A DNA stretch of 57,837 bases from an uncultured Fibrobacter sp. (GTDB taxonomy: Bacteria; Fibrobacterota; Fibrobacteria; Fibrobacterales; Fibrobacteraceae), in assembly GCF_947305105.1 (NCBI RefSeq), contig NZ_CAMZCS010000020.1:1-57837 (forward strand). Reading direction: 5' to 3'. The position numbers and the translations under genes are program-made. Under the pieces are notes generated by a model. That model had not been told where the DNA came from, did not search any database, and was given only the letters and a program-made list of their open reading frames with translations. The first letter of the stretch is position 1, and each line of letters starts with the position of its first letter. Shown here one piece after another: positions 32,314 to 42,788 of this stretch.

Positions 32314-35064
32314 ATGATGGCTGTCAAGAATTTCGTATTTCCTGTTCTTTTGTTTCTTTTGGGATGCCTTGTTTCGTGTTCCAATAGCAGCATGTACAGT
32401 TCGTCTGATGATGGAAAAGTTCAGTTCGAAGCACCCCGTGGAATGGTCTATGTTGCCGCACATGGGAAGTCCGTGTTTCTAGGAACTTCTGCCGAAGGAG
32501 CCTCCGTCAAGGAATCTCCGGCGATGCGAGTCAATTTTACTTATGATTTTGCAATGGGCAAAAGCGAAGTGACCCGTGGTGAATTCTATAAATTGCTGAA
32601 AAGGCCTGCGGATGCGTTCGTTGACGATTCTCTCCCCGTGACAAGCGTGACTTATTTTGATGCGATTCTCTTTGCCAATGCAAAAAGCCGCTCCGAGTCG
32701 CTAGATACGGCTTACACGTACACGGCTGCACAATTCGATTCCTTGGGAAACTGCATGAGTTTGGAAGGTCTGGAATTCCATCCCGAAGTTCAAGCTTATA
32801 GGTTGCCGACCGAGGCGGAATGGGTGTTTGCCGCATCGGACGGATGGAATGTGGAAAATAGCTGGAGCGGCGGAAATTCCGGTTACGAGATACACAAGGT
32901 CTGTTCTCGACAGAAAAACGGCCTGGGACTTTGTGACATGGAAGGCAACGTGGTCGAGTGGGTGCAGGATTGGTTCTCCTATTTTGCCGATACGGTTTAC
33001 ACGAATTTCGTGGGTGGCAAAGACGGTGGTCGCTTGGGCGAACGGATTGTGAAGGGTGGCTACTACGGAAGCGATCCGCAGCATGTCAGCGTGGTTTCTC
33101 GCAGCGATGTCTATACCGTGTTTTCGGCGAACCGCTATGCCCATTTGGGGTTTAGGCTTTGTTACGGAAGCATTCCCGATGCGGAATGGAGTGGCCTGTC
33201 CAGTGCCGATGCGTTGTCCAATATTAAGGTTGTTGCCTCGGGAACCTCGCTCAGGCCTATTACGGGCACATTCAACATGCGGCTTGCTTTCCGGAACGAT
33301 ATGACAGGGAACCTAGTGCTTGTCAATTTCGCTGCCGACGGGCAGACGTATTTCGAAATTCAAGATACGATTGACGTCTATCATCCTGAAATTTCACCTG
33401 ACGGGAATTGGGTCGCTTTTTGCACACAGTACGAGGGTTCTTCAGGGAAGTCTAGTTTGTATGTGCGCTCCATGAACGAAGACAGTACGAAGGTGTTCCG
33501 GCTAGATATGGAATCGGCGGCGGTTCCCCGGTGGAGAATTTTGCCCTCGGGTGATACAGTTATTGTGTATGTGACCAATGCCGGAATTAATAGTGATGAA
33601 ACGGTTTGGAATGAGGCTTCTACATGGCAAGTAGCCTGGTCTGGTGGAAAATTCAAGAAGCCGGAAAAGCTTTTTGATGGCGCTTACCGTGATGGGGTTT
33701 CGTCGGAGAATTCCTTGGCTGTGAGTGGGGCTAGGCTCCTTCGGGTACGGGTAGACGGGAAAGATACAGTGTGGTTTGACGGGGCGCAGGCCTGCAATGC
33801 GTCGCTCTCGGGAGATGGATCGAATCGCGTCTTGTTCCTGGATTTTGACGGTGCCATCGGGAAAGAAATTGTCGGGCAAAAATATGGAACACACGGATAC
33901 GTCCTCGTTGCCGATAGCACGGGAGCCCTAGTCCAGTATGCCAAGGCACCGGACGGGTATGCGTTTGACCATACAGAATGGGCTTACAAGTCGGGCATGG
34001 TTGTTGCGACACTGACGAACGTGAACGGGGCGCATTCCAGGATTGTCCTTGTCGATTTATCGACAAATAAGGTGACTGATCTCGTTACAGGGACCGAAAT
34101 ATGGCATCCCAGTTTTTGGATGCAAAAAATTGAATCTTCGGGGAATGGCGAATTTGTTCTAAATCCGGACAGTGCGGGTGTTTACTACGTAGAAAATGGC
34201 AGTTCGGCCGCTTCGATACTGCGTGAAAAAATGGAAATGTTTTGGCGCTATAGGGATTCCGTGAATCTTATCATTCTTGGCTCGTCGCGCCCCTCGTCTG
34301 GCTTGGATCCGTTCGTGTTTAGCGACAGCATTTTCGCCTTCAATATGTCGTGCATTCCAGACAATATGGAACTGAATCGCTTCTTGTTCGAGAACTATGT
34401 GCTGAACCACATGTCCCGATTAAAGTATGTGGTCGTTTCGCTTGATATTGATTTGTGGTGGCGCACCGAAGACGATGTGGACAGTTACTTCTTTGCTTAC
34501 GAATACAAGTCTTATCCAGGATTCGTGTACGACGAAAATCATGATTTCTGGAAGGACGGCTACCCGGAAAATCTCTTGGAATATACGGAAAACAACCTCT
34601 ATGTGGCCCTCGACAAAACTGTACATTCAAAAAATCGCGGGTTGCAGTGGCTCCTGAGCGGCATGGGCTGGTTTGAAGACCCTCCTGTGGAACATGACAG
34701 CACGTGGCTAGATACTTATCCGCAGTATTACAAAAAGAATCTGGAAGCACTGAAACGCCTGATTGGCCTTGCAAAACTCCATGACGTGAACGTGGTGGGG
34801 ATTGTGTTCCCGCAGAGCCCCGGATACAGGAAAACGGGCTCTTTTGGCCGTTACGGCATTAGGCGGAGCGAAGCTGACAGCCTCTTGAATGAACTCAAGG
34901 ATTTGGAAAATGTCTACGGCAATTTCCGTTTTATGGACGAGAACAAGATGGGCCTGCATGACTATCCCGATTCACTTGCGTACAACCAGGATCATTTGCT
35001 GAACGAAGCTGCGGCCATTATGGTCCCGCGGATAGAAAATGTCTTAAAGCAATTTAGCCGATAG
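32314..35064 (+). CDS. TIGR02171-type Fibrobacter lipoprotein (SUMF1-like, propeller-like and SGNH-like regions)
   Basis: A 916-residue protein with signal peptide and lipobox-like LGCLVSC. Residues about 40-285 resemble the formylglycine-generating enzyme fold (MGKSEVTRGEFYKLL, YRLPTEAEWVFAA, GNVVEWVQDW). Residues about 320-620 have propeller-like repeats (ISPDGNWVAFCTQ). Residues about 650-916 look SGNH-hydrolase-like: GSSRPSSGLDP near the start and DSLAYNQDHL near the end, giving a Ser and an Asp-x-x-His-like set. Length and order fit the Fibrobacter paralogous family TIGR02171, whose function is unknown. The SGNH reading is mine. Confidence 0.75.
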   Translation: MMAVKNFVFPVLLFLLGCLVSCSNSSMYSSSDDGKVQFEAPRGMVYVAAHGKSVFLGTSAEGASVKESPAMRVNFTYDFAMGKSEVTRGEFYKLLKRPADAFVDDSLPVTSVTYFDAILFANAKSRSESLDTAYTYTAAQFDSLGNCMSLEGLEFHPEVQAYRLPTEAEWVFAASDGWNVENSWSGGNSGYEIHKVCSRQKNGLGLCDMEGNVVEWVQDWFSYFADTVYTNFVGGKDGGRLGERIVKGGYYGSDPQHVSVVSRSDVYTVFSANRYAHLGFRLCYGSIPDAEWSGLSSADALSNIKVVASGTSLRPITGTFNMRLAFRNDMTGNLVLVNFAADGQTYFEIQDTIDVYHPEISPDGNWVAFCTQYEGSSGKSSLYVRSMNEDSTKVFRLDMESAAVPRWRILPSGDTVIVYVTNAGINSDETVWNEASTWQVAWSGGKFKKPEKLFDGAYRDGVSSENSLAVSGARLLRVRVDGKDTVWFDGAQACNASLSGDGSNRVLFLDFDGAIGKEIVGQKYGTHGYVLVADSTGALVQYAKAPDGYAFDHTEWAYKSGMVVATLTNVNGAHSRIVLVDLSTNKVTDLVTGTEIWHPSFWMQKIESSGNGEFVLNPDSAGVYYVENGSSAASILREKMEMFWRYRDSVNLIILGSSRPSSGLDPFVFSDSIFAFNMSCIPDNMELNRFLFENYVLNHMSRLKYVVVSLDIDLWWRTEDDVDSYFFAYEYKSYPGFVYDENHDFWKDGYPENLLEYTENNLYVALDKTVHSKNRGLQWLLSGMGWFEDPPVEHDSTWLDTYPQYYKKNLEALKRLIGLAKLHDVNVVGIVFPQSPGYRKTGSFGRYGIRRSEADSLLNELKDLENVYGNFRFMDENKMGLHDYPDSLAYNQDHLLNEAAAIMVPRIENVLKQFSR

Positions 35065-35692
35065 TTTGGCTAGCGAGTTCGCAACCGTCATTGAGCCTGT
35101 GAATGCTGAACTTGGCGGGGGATGTTCCGCTTGCGCTCTCGTAAAGCCCGAAGGTAGGCGGGTTGCCGCCCTTGGGGAGGCTCGTGGAGCCCGGATTCAC
35201 CAGCAGGACATCCTTGAAATTCTTTTCGAGTTTCCAGATGTGTGTGTGGCCGTACAGGTAGGCGTCGATTTTCGGGTACGGATTCTCTTTTTCGAGGTCC
35301 AGCGCATACGGGGCGAGGCTCTGGAGCGCGTCGGCGGGGAAACATTCCGGCGTGTAGATGTGACCGTGGCTCAAAAAGAGGTGGCAAGATGCACCATTCT
35401 CGTTGGCGTCTTCCACGACGGTGTAGCTGTCCTCGACAGGGAAATCGAGCATCATCAAGTCCACGTCGGCGTCGCAGTTGCCGCGCACGGCGGTGATGCA
35501 TTCCTTGTACGGTGCCAGCGCTTCGACGACGCCCATAGGGCCGTGCCCTGCAGGGAGCGGATTGCGCGGGCCGTGGTAGAGCGTGTCGCCCAGCAAAAAG
35601 ATGCGGTCGCAGCGGAACTTTTCAAAGAAGGAAAGCGCCTGCCTCGCGGCAATCGCAGAACCATGAATATCGGAGAGAATAAGGGATTTCAT
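35054..35692 (-). CDS. YfcE-like metallophosphodiesterase
   Basis: A 212-residue calcineurin-like phosphoesterase. Metal ligands are in LILSDIHGS, FLLGDTLYHG, VRGNCDAD, LFLSHGHIY and YGHTH. YfcE-type enzymes cleave phosphodiesters in vitro; physiological substrate unclear. It is convergent with the TIGR02171 gene and overlaps its end by 11 bp. The upstream region is repeat mosaic. Confidence 0.88.
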   Translation of the reverse strand: MKSLILSDIHGSAIAARQALSFFEKFRCDRIFLLGDTLYHGPRNPLPAGHGPMGVVEALAPYKECITAVRGNCDADVDLMMLDFPVEDSYTVVEDANENGASCHLFLSHGHIYTPECFPADALQSLAPYALDLEKENPYPKIDAYLYGHTHIWKLEKNFKDVLLVNPGSTSLPKGGNPPTFGLYESASGTSPAKFSIHRLNDGCELASQTIG

Positions 35693-36031
35693 TGTAGGCT
35701 CGAGGCTCCAGGTTCGAGGTAAATTTATTATGAATTTGAATTGACATGGTAGATGGCTGTGTGGTGACAGGTTACTGGCGGAGATTGCTTCAGGGCTTCG
35801 CCCCTCGCAATGACAATTTTTTCCTTTCGTCTCACCTACAGGCTCCAGGTTCGAGGCTCGAGCAATGGGCAGTGAGCAATGAGCAGTGAGTTTTCAGGTG
35901 ATTAGTAAGCAGTTAAAGGACAAACTCGGAATACACCCCCTAACCCCTAACCACCAACCACTAACCACTAACCACTATCTACCTCATACCTCAAAGGCGC
36001 TTGCGCCGACCTCATAGCTCACACCTCATCG
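35693..36031. repeat. Intergenic repeat mosaic (339 bp, no gene)
   Basis: No plausible gene. Contents in order: GAGGCTCCAGGTTCGAGG words, an AT-rich stretch, a dispersed-type repeat at 35781-35816 (GAGATTGCTTC...TCGCAATGACA around a GGGC-TTC-GCCC hairpin), the same GAGGCTC words again, GAGCAATGAGCAGTGAG words, CTAACCACTAACCAC words, and CCTCATACCTCA words around GGCGC-TT-GCGCC. It separates yfcE (5' side) from the 3' end of the TPR lipoprotein gene. Confidence 0.65.
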
Positions 36032-39000
36032 CTACTTCACCACAATCATCGGGCTCGTTTCGCTCAGCAGGTAGTTCCACTCGGCGCGGATTTTCTCGTA
36101 TTCGGCGGGGTCCGCGTACAGGGCGAATGTCGTCCAGCGGATGGAGGTGCCGGCGCTTGTCCCGCTGGTGGATTCCTTACCTTTTTCGTAGCTCACGTAG
36201 TCCGGCGTTTTCGGGTACGGCTTGGGCGGTGTAACCGTCACGGTGTGGCCGCTCGGGGCGGTGACCTTGAGCGTGTAGCTGAACTGCGTCTCGTGCGGCA
36301 TGCGGATGGGGTGGTGGCGCTTGGAAACCTTCGGAATCTTGAACAGGCTGCGTTCCCACACGTTCGGGAAGCGGCCCTTGAGCTCGGAACCGCCCTGGCC
36401 GAAGTATCCCTTGGAGGCGTAGGTGTTCACGATGATCAGCGGCTTGTTGAACTCGTTCAAGTTCTCGATTCTTACGTTGCCGATGCTCACGTCGGGGACT
36501 CCGCTCGCGAGGAAGTCCTCGAGCAGGGTTTCCTGTTCCTTGACGTCGTGGCTGAAGAACTTATTGCGGATGGCCGATGCGAACTTGCCCTGCAGCGTGA
36601 CGGAATCGCGGAATTCGCAGGCTCCGTCGGTGCCGATGTGGAGGCGGTGCTCTATGGCAATCTGGTGTTCCTGATTGTCTTCGAGGATAGGCGTCGTCAC
36701 GACCTTGCTGTTGTCATCGTCGATGATTAGCGCGACCTTGCCTTCCATGTCGAGCGGCACGGGGCGGTCGTTGCCCGTCTTGTCGGTCGCGTCGATCCAG
36801 CGCTCGCTAATCTTGTCTTGCTTGGGGATGTAGAGAATCATGTGGTTGAACTGCTGGATGGTCGGCAGCTGTTCGAACCCTTCTTCGGTGAGGTGGATGG
36901 CCACGAGGTGGCTCTTGACCCCGATGGCCTCGAGCATTTCCTTGAGCAACAGGGCCATGTCCTTGCAGTCGCCACGACGCTCCTTGAGCGTCACTTCGGC
37001 GGTCTGCGGGATAAGGCTATGACCGCCGAAGCGGACATCGCGATAGCGGATGTCGTGGCGCACGAAGTTGACAATCGCCTTCACGGCCTCGTCGCCGATA
37101 CGGCTGCCGCGCACCTCGAATGCCTTCTCGCGCACACTCACGGCCTGCTTGAACTGGTGCTTGATGAGGTTCTGGTAATCTTCGCCTACGTTCTTCCATT
37201 CCTGCTTGCCGGTGAGCATGAGGCCCGCGCCAAAGTCGCGGTACACCGGCATGTACATTTCCTTGCGCACGATGACCGGGTTCTCGATGCTCCATTCCAC
37301 GCCGCCCTTGAACGTCTTCTTCTCGAGCGGGCCGTATTCTTCGGTCACGAAGCGGTTCGGGTCGGCATAGATGCGGAAGATGCTCTTGCCCACGGGCACG
37401 TCGCTGCTGCTTACGTAGTCGGTGTAGGGAATCATGCCCTTGTTCTCGATGTTGGTGCGGCTGAACTGCACGTAGATAAAGTCGCCCGGCTCGAGTTCCT
37501 GCAGCGGGAAGTGCGCCGTCTGGCTCTCGTTTCCGCCGCCGATTTCTGTGGCGTAGGTGATGTAGGCCCCGTTCAGGCCGACTTTCTGCTTCAGGTTCCA
37601 GTTGCTGTCGTAGACTTCGAGCGCGTTGATGTAGATGCGGTCAAAACCGGGCAAGAAGTCGAAGGTGAACTCGCGGTAGATGGCCGTGCCGCGCAGGTCG
37701 AGGATTTCCATGAGCATCTCGTCGGTGCGGACCCAGTTGGAACCCTTCTCGGCCTTGAGCGCTTCTTTGTGGTAATGCACGACGGCGGGGAAGTCGCCCT
37801 CGGTTCCGGCCTTCTTCGCGGCGGGAGAGAGCAGACCCTTGATGCTTGCCGTGCGCTCTTCGACTGGGGTGATGGGCTTTTGCAGCGTGCGGTTGTCGGC
37901 CTTGCCGAGGAACGCCTTGGTGGCGCTCAAGAAGCTCTTGGCGTCTTCGTTGTCGGGCTTGAGCGAAAGCGCCTTGGTGAGCGACTTTTCGGCTTCGCGG
38001 TAGTTCCTGCTATAGAAGAGGATCTTGCCCTGGGTTGTCCATGTCTTGTAGTTGTTGCGGTCCTTGGCGATGGTCTCTTCGCTGATGGCGCGGGCTTCCT
38101 CGTAGCGGCCGAGGAACACGAGCGCGTCCATGAGGGTAGAACCGAGGTCCACGCTCATTCCGAATCGTCCGCGTACGCCATAGAGCACGTCGACGGCTTC
38201 GGCGTACTGGTCAAGGCCCATGTAAGTCTTGGCGAGGTAGACGCCCAGGCGGCTGCTGGGCTGCGTGTCGTACAGGCGCTGCACCACGATGAGCGACTGG
38301 TTGCGCTGTCCGAGTCCCCAGAGCGCGTCACTCAGGTTGATGACGTATTCCGGGTTGTTCGGCGTGTAGCGGAGCGCCCCTTCGGCGCATTCGCGGGCGT
38401 GACCGTAGTCGAACAGCGCCTCGTACATTTCGCCCAGAATGGAGAGCAGCTTGCCGTTCTTGCGCACGAGATCCATCTGGCTCGTGAAATAGCTGATGCC
38501 CGGCCCGTAGAGTTCCTTGAGCTGGTACACGAAACCGCAGTTGATGAGGTACAGCGGTTCTTCGGGGTCCATCTTGTTCGCGCGTTCAAAATAGCTGAGC
38601 GCGACGAGCGGCTGGTTTTCCATGAGGCGTAACAGGCCGACCTGGCTCATGATGGCCGCGTTGAACTTCGCCTGCTTCTTGTCGTTGGCGAGGCTCGGCT
38701 TTGCACCGACCTTGAGGCCTTCGACGGCGTTGTCCATGATTTTCTCGTACTTTTTCTTGTTGATGCCCTGCGTCCAGCTGACCACGAGGATGCCGCGGCC
38801 GTCGTCGTAGAAATAGCGGCCCTTGTAGTAGAAGTCGAACTTGTTCACTACGTGTGTGAGCGTGAATTCCTGGGCGTAGCGGTCGCCGACCTTGACTCGG
38901 CGGACATCCATGCTCGGTTCATTCGGGTCGACGCCGAGGCGGGTGAGGAGCACCTTGAACATGTCGGATTGGCTGACTTCGTCGCTGGGGACCATGGCGC

Positions 39001-39856
39001 CGTACACGAACATCGAAATGTCTTCGTCCTTGTTGCTGAGCACCAGATCCGGGTCTTCGTTCTGGCGGGCGACGCCGTTCCAGATGTGCCAGAAGTTGTC
39101 CTTGACTTCCCAGCGGTAGCCCAGAGCGTCGCTGCTGTGTTCGCGGATGGTTTCCGGGGAGAGTTCCGGGCCCGATTCCTGCGTGGTTTCCTTCATCGCG
39201 AAGGAGGCGAAAAATTCCTTCCATTCCTGCTTGAGCGCCCCTGCGGGTAGCGTCACGTCGGTGGCCGAGAGCGTGAGCGTGTAGACCTTGCCGCCGGAGC
39301 CGGTGACAAGCCCGACCGCCTCGTAGGGCGTTTCGTAGCGCTTGCCGGCCACGTCGAAGAATGCGCCCGTGACCCCGAAAGCCTCCTCGGGGTAGGTCTC
39401 GGCGAGAGTCGCCTTCTTGCCGCTGGACTCGAAGCTCTGCATTTCCATCTGGGCGCGATCCATCAGGCGCATCGGTTCGCCCTGGGGGAGCTCCACCTCT
39501 ACGAGCACGGCGCGGCGGCCCGTTTCGGCGTTGTAGAATTCGTAGGGGGCGCCGTCTTCGCCGCCGATGATGGACCAGTTCCCTGCAGGAGGCTCAAAGC
39601 GGTAGCCCGGTGCATCTATGACCCCATTCTTGAGGGAAATGCCTGCGGAACTGTTCCCGCTTGCCGGGAGGGATGAACCGTCAAAGTCGGCTGTGTAGTC
39701 GTCGCTGTAGTAGCTGCTTGCGTTGGAGCTGCCCTGTTGCGCTTCGGGCTCGGTGGTGGGAGCCGGGTTCCCGGCACAAGAAACCAGGACGGAAAAACCG
39801 AGCAGGGAAGTACAAAAACGGACAATGTGACGTGAAATTTTAGACGAATCGCTCAT
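36032..39856 (-). CDS. Large TPR / DUF3857 / transglutaminase-like lipoprotein
   Basis: A 1274-residue protein. A signal peptide with VLVSCAGN makes it a lipoprotein. A Ser/Asn-rich spacer is followed by a unique N-terminal domain (about 60-385), TPR-like helices (about 395-650; LALSYFERANKMDPEEPLY, ALRYTPNNPEYVINLSDAL, SLTKALSLKPDNEDA), and a DUF3857 region (about 690-900). A transglutaminase-like core follows with Cys in RRGDCKDMALL (about 955), His in FNHMILYIP and Asp in WIDATD. The triad looks complete. A cell-envelope protein of unknown target; a peptidase or cross-linking role is possible. Confidence 0.82.
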   Translation of the reverse strand: MSDSSKISRHIVRFCTSLLGFSVLVSCAGNPAPTTEPEAQQGSSNASSYYSDDYTADFDGSSLPASGNSSAGISLKNGVIDAPGYRFEPPAGNWSIIGGEDGAPYEFYNAETGRRAVLVEVELPQGEPMRLMDRAQMEMQSFESSGKKATLAETYPEEAFGVTGAFFDVAGKRYETPYEAVGLVTGSGGKVYTLTLSATDVTLPAGALKQEWKEFFASFAMKETTQESGPELSPETIREHSSDALGYRWEVKDNFWHIWNGVARQNEDPDLVLSNKDEDISMFVYGAMVPSDEVSQSDMFKVLLTRLGVDPNEPSMDVRRVKVGDRYAQEFTLTHVVNKFDFYYKGRYFYDDGRGILVVSWTQGINKKKYEKIMDNAVEGLKVGAKPSLANDKKQAKFNAAIMSQVGLLRLMENQPLVALSYFERANKMDPEEPLYLINCGFVYQLKELYGPGISYFTSQMDLVRKNGKLLSILGEMYEALFDYGHARECAEGALRYTPNNPEYVINLSDALWGLGQRNQSLIVVQRLYDTQPSSRLGVYLAKTYMGLDQYAEAVDVLYGVRGRFGMSVDLGSTLMDALVFLGRYEEARAISEETIAKDRNNYKTWTTQGKILFYSRNYREAEKSLTKALSLKPDNEDAKSFLSATKAFLGKADNRTLQKPITPVEERTASIKGLLSPAAKKAGTEGDFPAVVHYHKEALKAEKGSNWVRTDEMLMEILDLRGTAIYREFTFDFLPGFDRIYINALEVYDSNWNLKQKVGLNGAYITYATEIGGGNESQTAHFPLQELEPGDFIYVQFSRTNIENKGMIPYTDYVSSSDVPVGKSIFRIYADPNRFVTEEYGPLEKKTFKGGVEWSIENPVIVRKEMYMPVYRDFGAGLMLTGKQEWKNVGEDYQNLIKHQFKQAVSVREKAFEVRGSRIGDEAVKAIVNFVRHDIRYRDVRFGGHSLIPQTAEVTLKERRGDCKDMALLLKEMLEAIGVKSHLVAIHLTEEGFEQLPTIQQFNHMILYIPKQDKISERWIDATDKTGNDRPVPLDMEGKVALIIDDDNSKVVTTPILEDNQEHQIAIEHRLHIGTDGACEFRDSVTLQGKFASAIRNKFFSHDVKEQETLLEDFLASGVPDVSIGNVRIENLNEFNKPLIIVNTYASKGYFGQGGSELKGRFPNVWERSLFKIPKVSKRHHPIRMPHETQFSYTLKVTAPSGHTVTVTPPKPYPKTPDYVSYEKGKESTSGTSAGTSIRWTTFALYADPAEYEKIRAEWNYLLSETSPMIVVK

Positions 39857-39895
39857 AGGGCGAAAAATAAAAAATTAAGGAAGAATGTAACGAAA

Positions 39896-39920
39896 GAGCC
39901 CCCCGTCGGGAGGCTCTTTG
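39896..39920 (-). terminator. Intrinsic terminator between the small gene and the TPR lipoprotein gene
   Basis: AAAGAGCC/GGCTCTTT stem extended by CCCG/CGGG with mismatches around a short loop. The T-tract is the stem's own CTTT. It follows the 50-residue gene at 39927 on the minus strand. Confidence 0.6.
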
Positions 39921-39926
39921 CTATAA

Positions 39927-40079
39927 TCATGCAGATGCAAAATCCTTTGAGGCTTGCGCCCTCAACTTGAGGACCTTTTCTTTGGGTAACTTGGTGATAT
40001 CGGTATACCCTTCTAAAGATACATCTTTTGCAAAGTCCTTGTCAAGCAGTTTCTTTAGCCTGTCTTCATTGCGGTTCAT
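39927..40079 (-). CDS. Small hypothetical protein, 50 residues
   Basis: A short open frame with a good ribosome site (GGGAG seven bases before the ATG) and its own downstream terminator. The peptide is Lys-rich and helical (NEDRLKKLLDKDFAKDV, LPKEKVLKLRAQASKD). No signal peptide and no family recognised. The combination of ribosome site, coding-like sequence and terminator supports a real gene. Confidence 0.6.
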   Translation of the reverse strand: MNRNEDRLKKLLDKDFAKDVSLEGYTDITKLPKEKVLKLRAQASKDFASA

Positions 40080-40246
40080 AACGTTTCTCCCTATTGATAA
40101 TAAATGAGTCTAGATTCTGGCCCCTAATCCTCTATAGACGTTTTTGCCGACTTTTTTTCCGATTTTTTTTTATCTGTTATTTTTTTTACAATGCGGAGGC
40201 GAAGGGAAGATTCTATATTCAATGACGGTTTGGACCGCGGGGTAAA

Positions 40247-41361
40247 ATGAAGCGATTGTGTGATTTTATGGCTGGAGCGAAAGGCCTTACGCTGGTAGGG
40301 CTCCTTGCATTAACCATTCTTGCCGCCTGCGATAGCGGTGGCTCTGCAGTTGCTGATTCCAGTAGCGACACGGAACTCAAGGACTCTGAGCTTGCCGAAA
40401 TGTCTGACCTGGTTGTATCTTCTTTCGATGATTTGCCGGTATGCACCGATGCGCGCGAAAGTACGACCGCTTACGTGAAAGACGAGAAAAAGGCCTACGC
40501 CTGCGATGGCGCTGACTGGGCCGTGGACGCCGCGTTGACGGAGTCCATTCGGAAAATCCGCGATAAAAAAAATGAGTCTACTAAGAGCAAGTCGGGCAAA
40601 GGGAAAGGTATTTCTGCAGACAGCATTTACGATGCGGAAAACAATACTTTGACGGACCTTCGCGATGGACATGTTTATAGGACTGTGACGATTGGTGACC
40701 AGATATGGATGGCCGAAAATCTAAACTATGCTTACCCTGGAAAGACGTTTGAACTGGATTCGTCCAGTTTTTGCGAAAGTGATCCTGGTGAATATGTTTG
40801 CGATAAGTATGGACGTCTATACCTGTGGAGCTCGGCATTTGACAGCGCTGGATTTTTTTCTACAAATAGCAAAGGGTGCGGAGTTGGGAAGATTTGTACG
40901 CCTAGAGATCCTGTACGCGGAACCTGTCCTAAAGGCTGGCATTTGCCGATGAATGCTGAATGGGGTGTTTTGCTTTCAACGGTAGCTGGTGATACTCAAT
41001 TCGGTAGCCATCCTTGGTATGTTGATATGTATACGGCTCACGTGCTTAAGTCTGTTGATGGTTGGAATGGTAAAGGCACTGATGATTTTGGCTTTTCTGC
41101 TACTGGTTCTTTTATTCGTTGTATCAAGGATTCAGAGTCAGAAATGGCTTTTGATGGTGCCCCGGAGCTTCCTGATATTGTTGATAAAATGGATGTTACA
41201 ACGAATTTGGCTGGACCTTGCAAAACAGATAGTACTGATGATTGCGAATACGGCATATTGATAGACGATCGCGATGGTAAAACCTACAAGACGGTAACTA
41301 TCGGAGCTTATACCTGGATGGCAGAAAACCTAGATTATGAGACCGAGAATATAAAGGATAT

Positions 41362-41377
<16 letters not shown>
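40247..41377 (+). CDS. FISUMP-type lipoprotein with two eroded domains
   Basis: A 376-residue protein with signal peptide and LAACDSGGS lipobox. Two copies of the Fibrobacter major paralogous domain (TIGR02145-like) are visible: TVTIGDQIWMAENLNYA (about residue 147) and TVTIGAYTWMAENLDYE (about 346). The first keeps CPKGWHLPMNAEWG but jumps from DDFGFSATG straight to SFIRCIKD, lacking the usual central part. The second stops after about 20 residues at 41377. The family's normal terminus ([10 protein letters not shown]) is found 8-18 codons later in another frame. Function of the domain unknown; surface lectin-like roles are only guessed. Confidence 0.8.
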
Positions 41378-42587
<1,210 letters not shown>

Positions 42588-42675
42588 TTGATTTCTGCTA
42601 AGCGTTAGTGGCGCGGACGTAACAGCCTCCGGGCAACCTGATTTCCGCGCTTCCGCTTGAAATCTTTTACAAAGA

Positions 42676-42710
42676 AACCCCGCTCGCTTGAGCGGGGTTC
42701 TCTTTTTTTT
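42676..42710 (+). terminator. Intrinsic terminator of gap
   Basis: Perfect ten-pair stem AACCCCGCTC/GAGCGGGGTT with a GCTT loop, followed by CTCTTTTTTTT. Confidence 0.95.
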
Positions 42711-42788
42711 GGAATAAAAGAAAAAAAATCTCCTTTTTTGATTTTTTTTAATTACGTTTAGTTTGTAAACAAAAAAAAGGAGATTTCT

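Noticed and set aside
36818-38632. 604-codon plus-strand open frame
   Set aside because: Antisense of the TPR/DUF3857 lipoprotein gene, with Val/Glu/His bias from high-GC codons.
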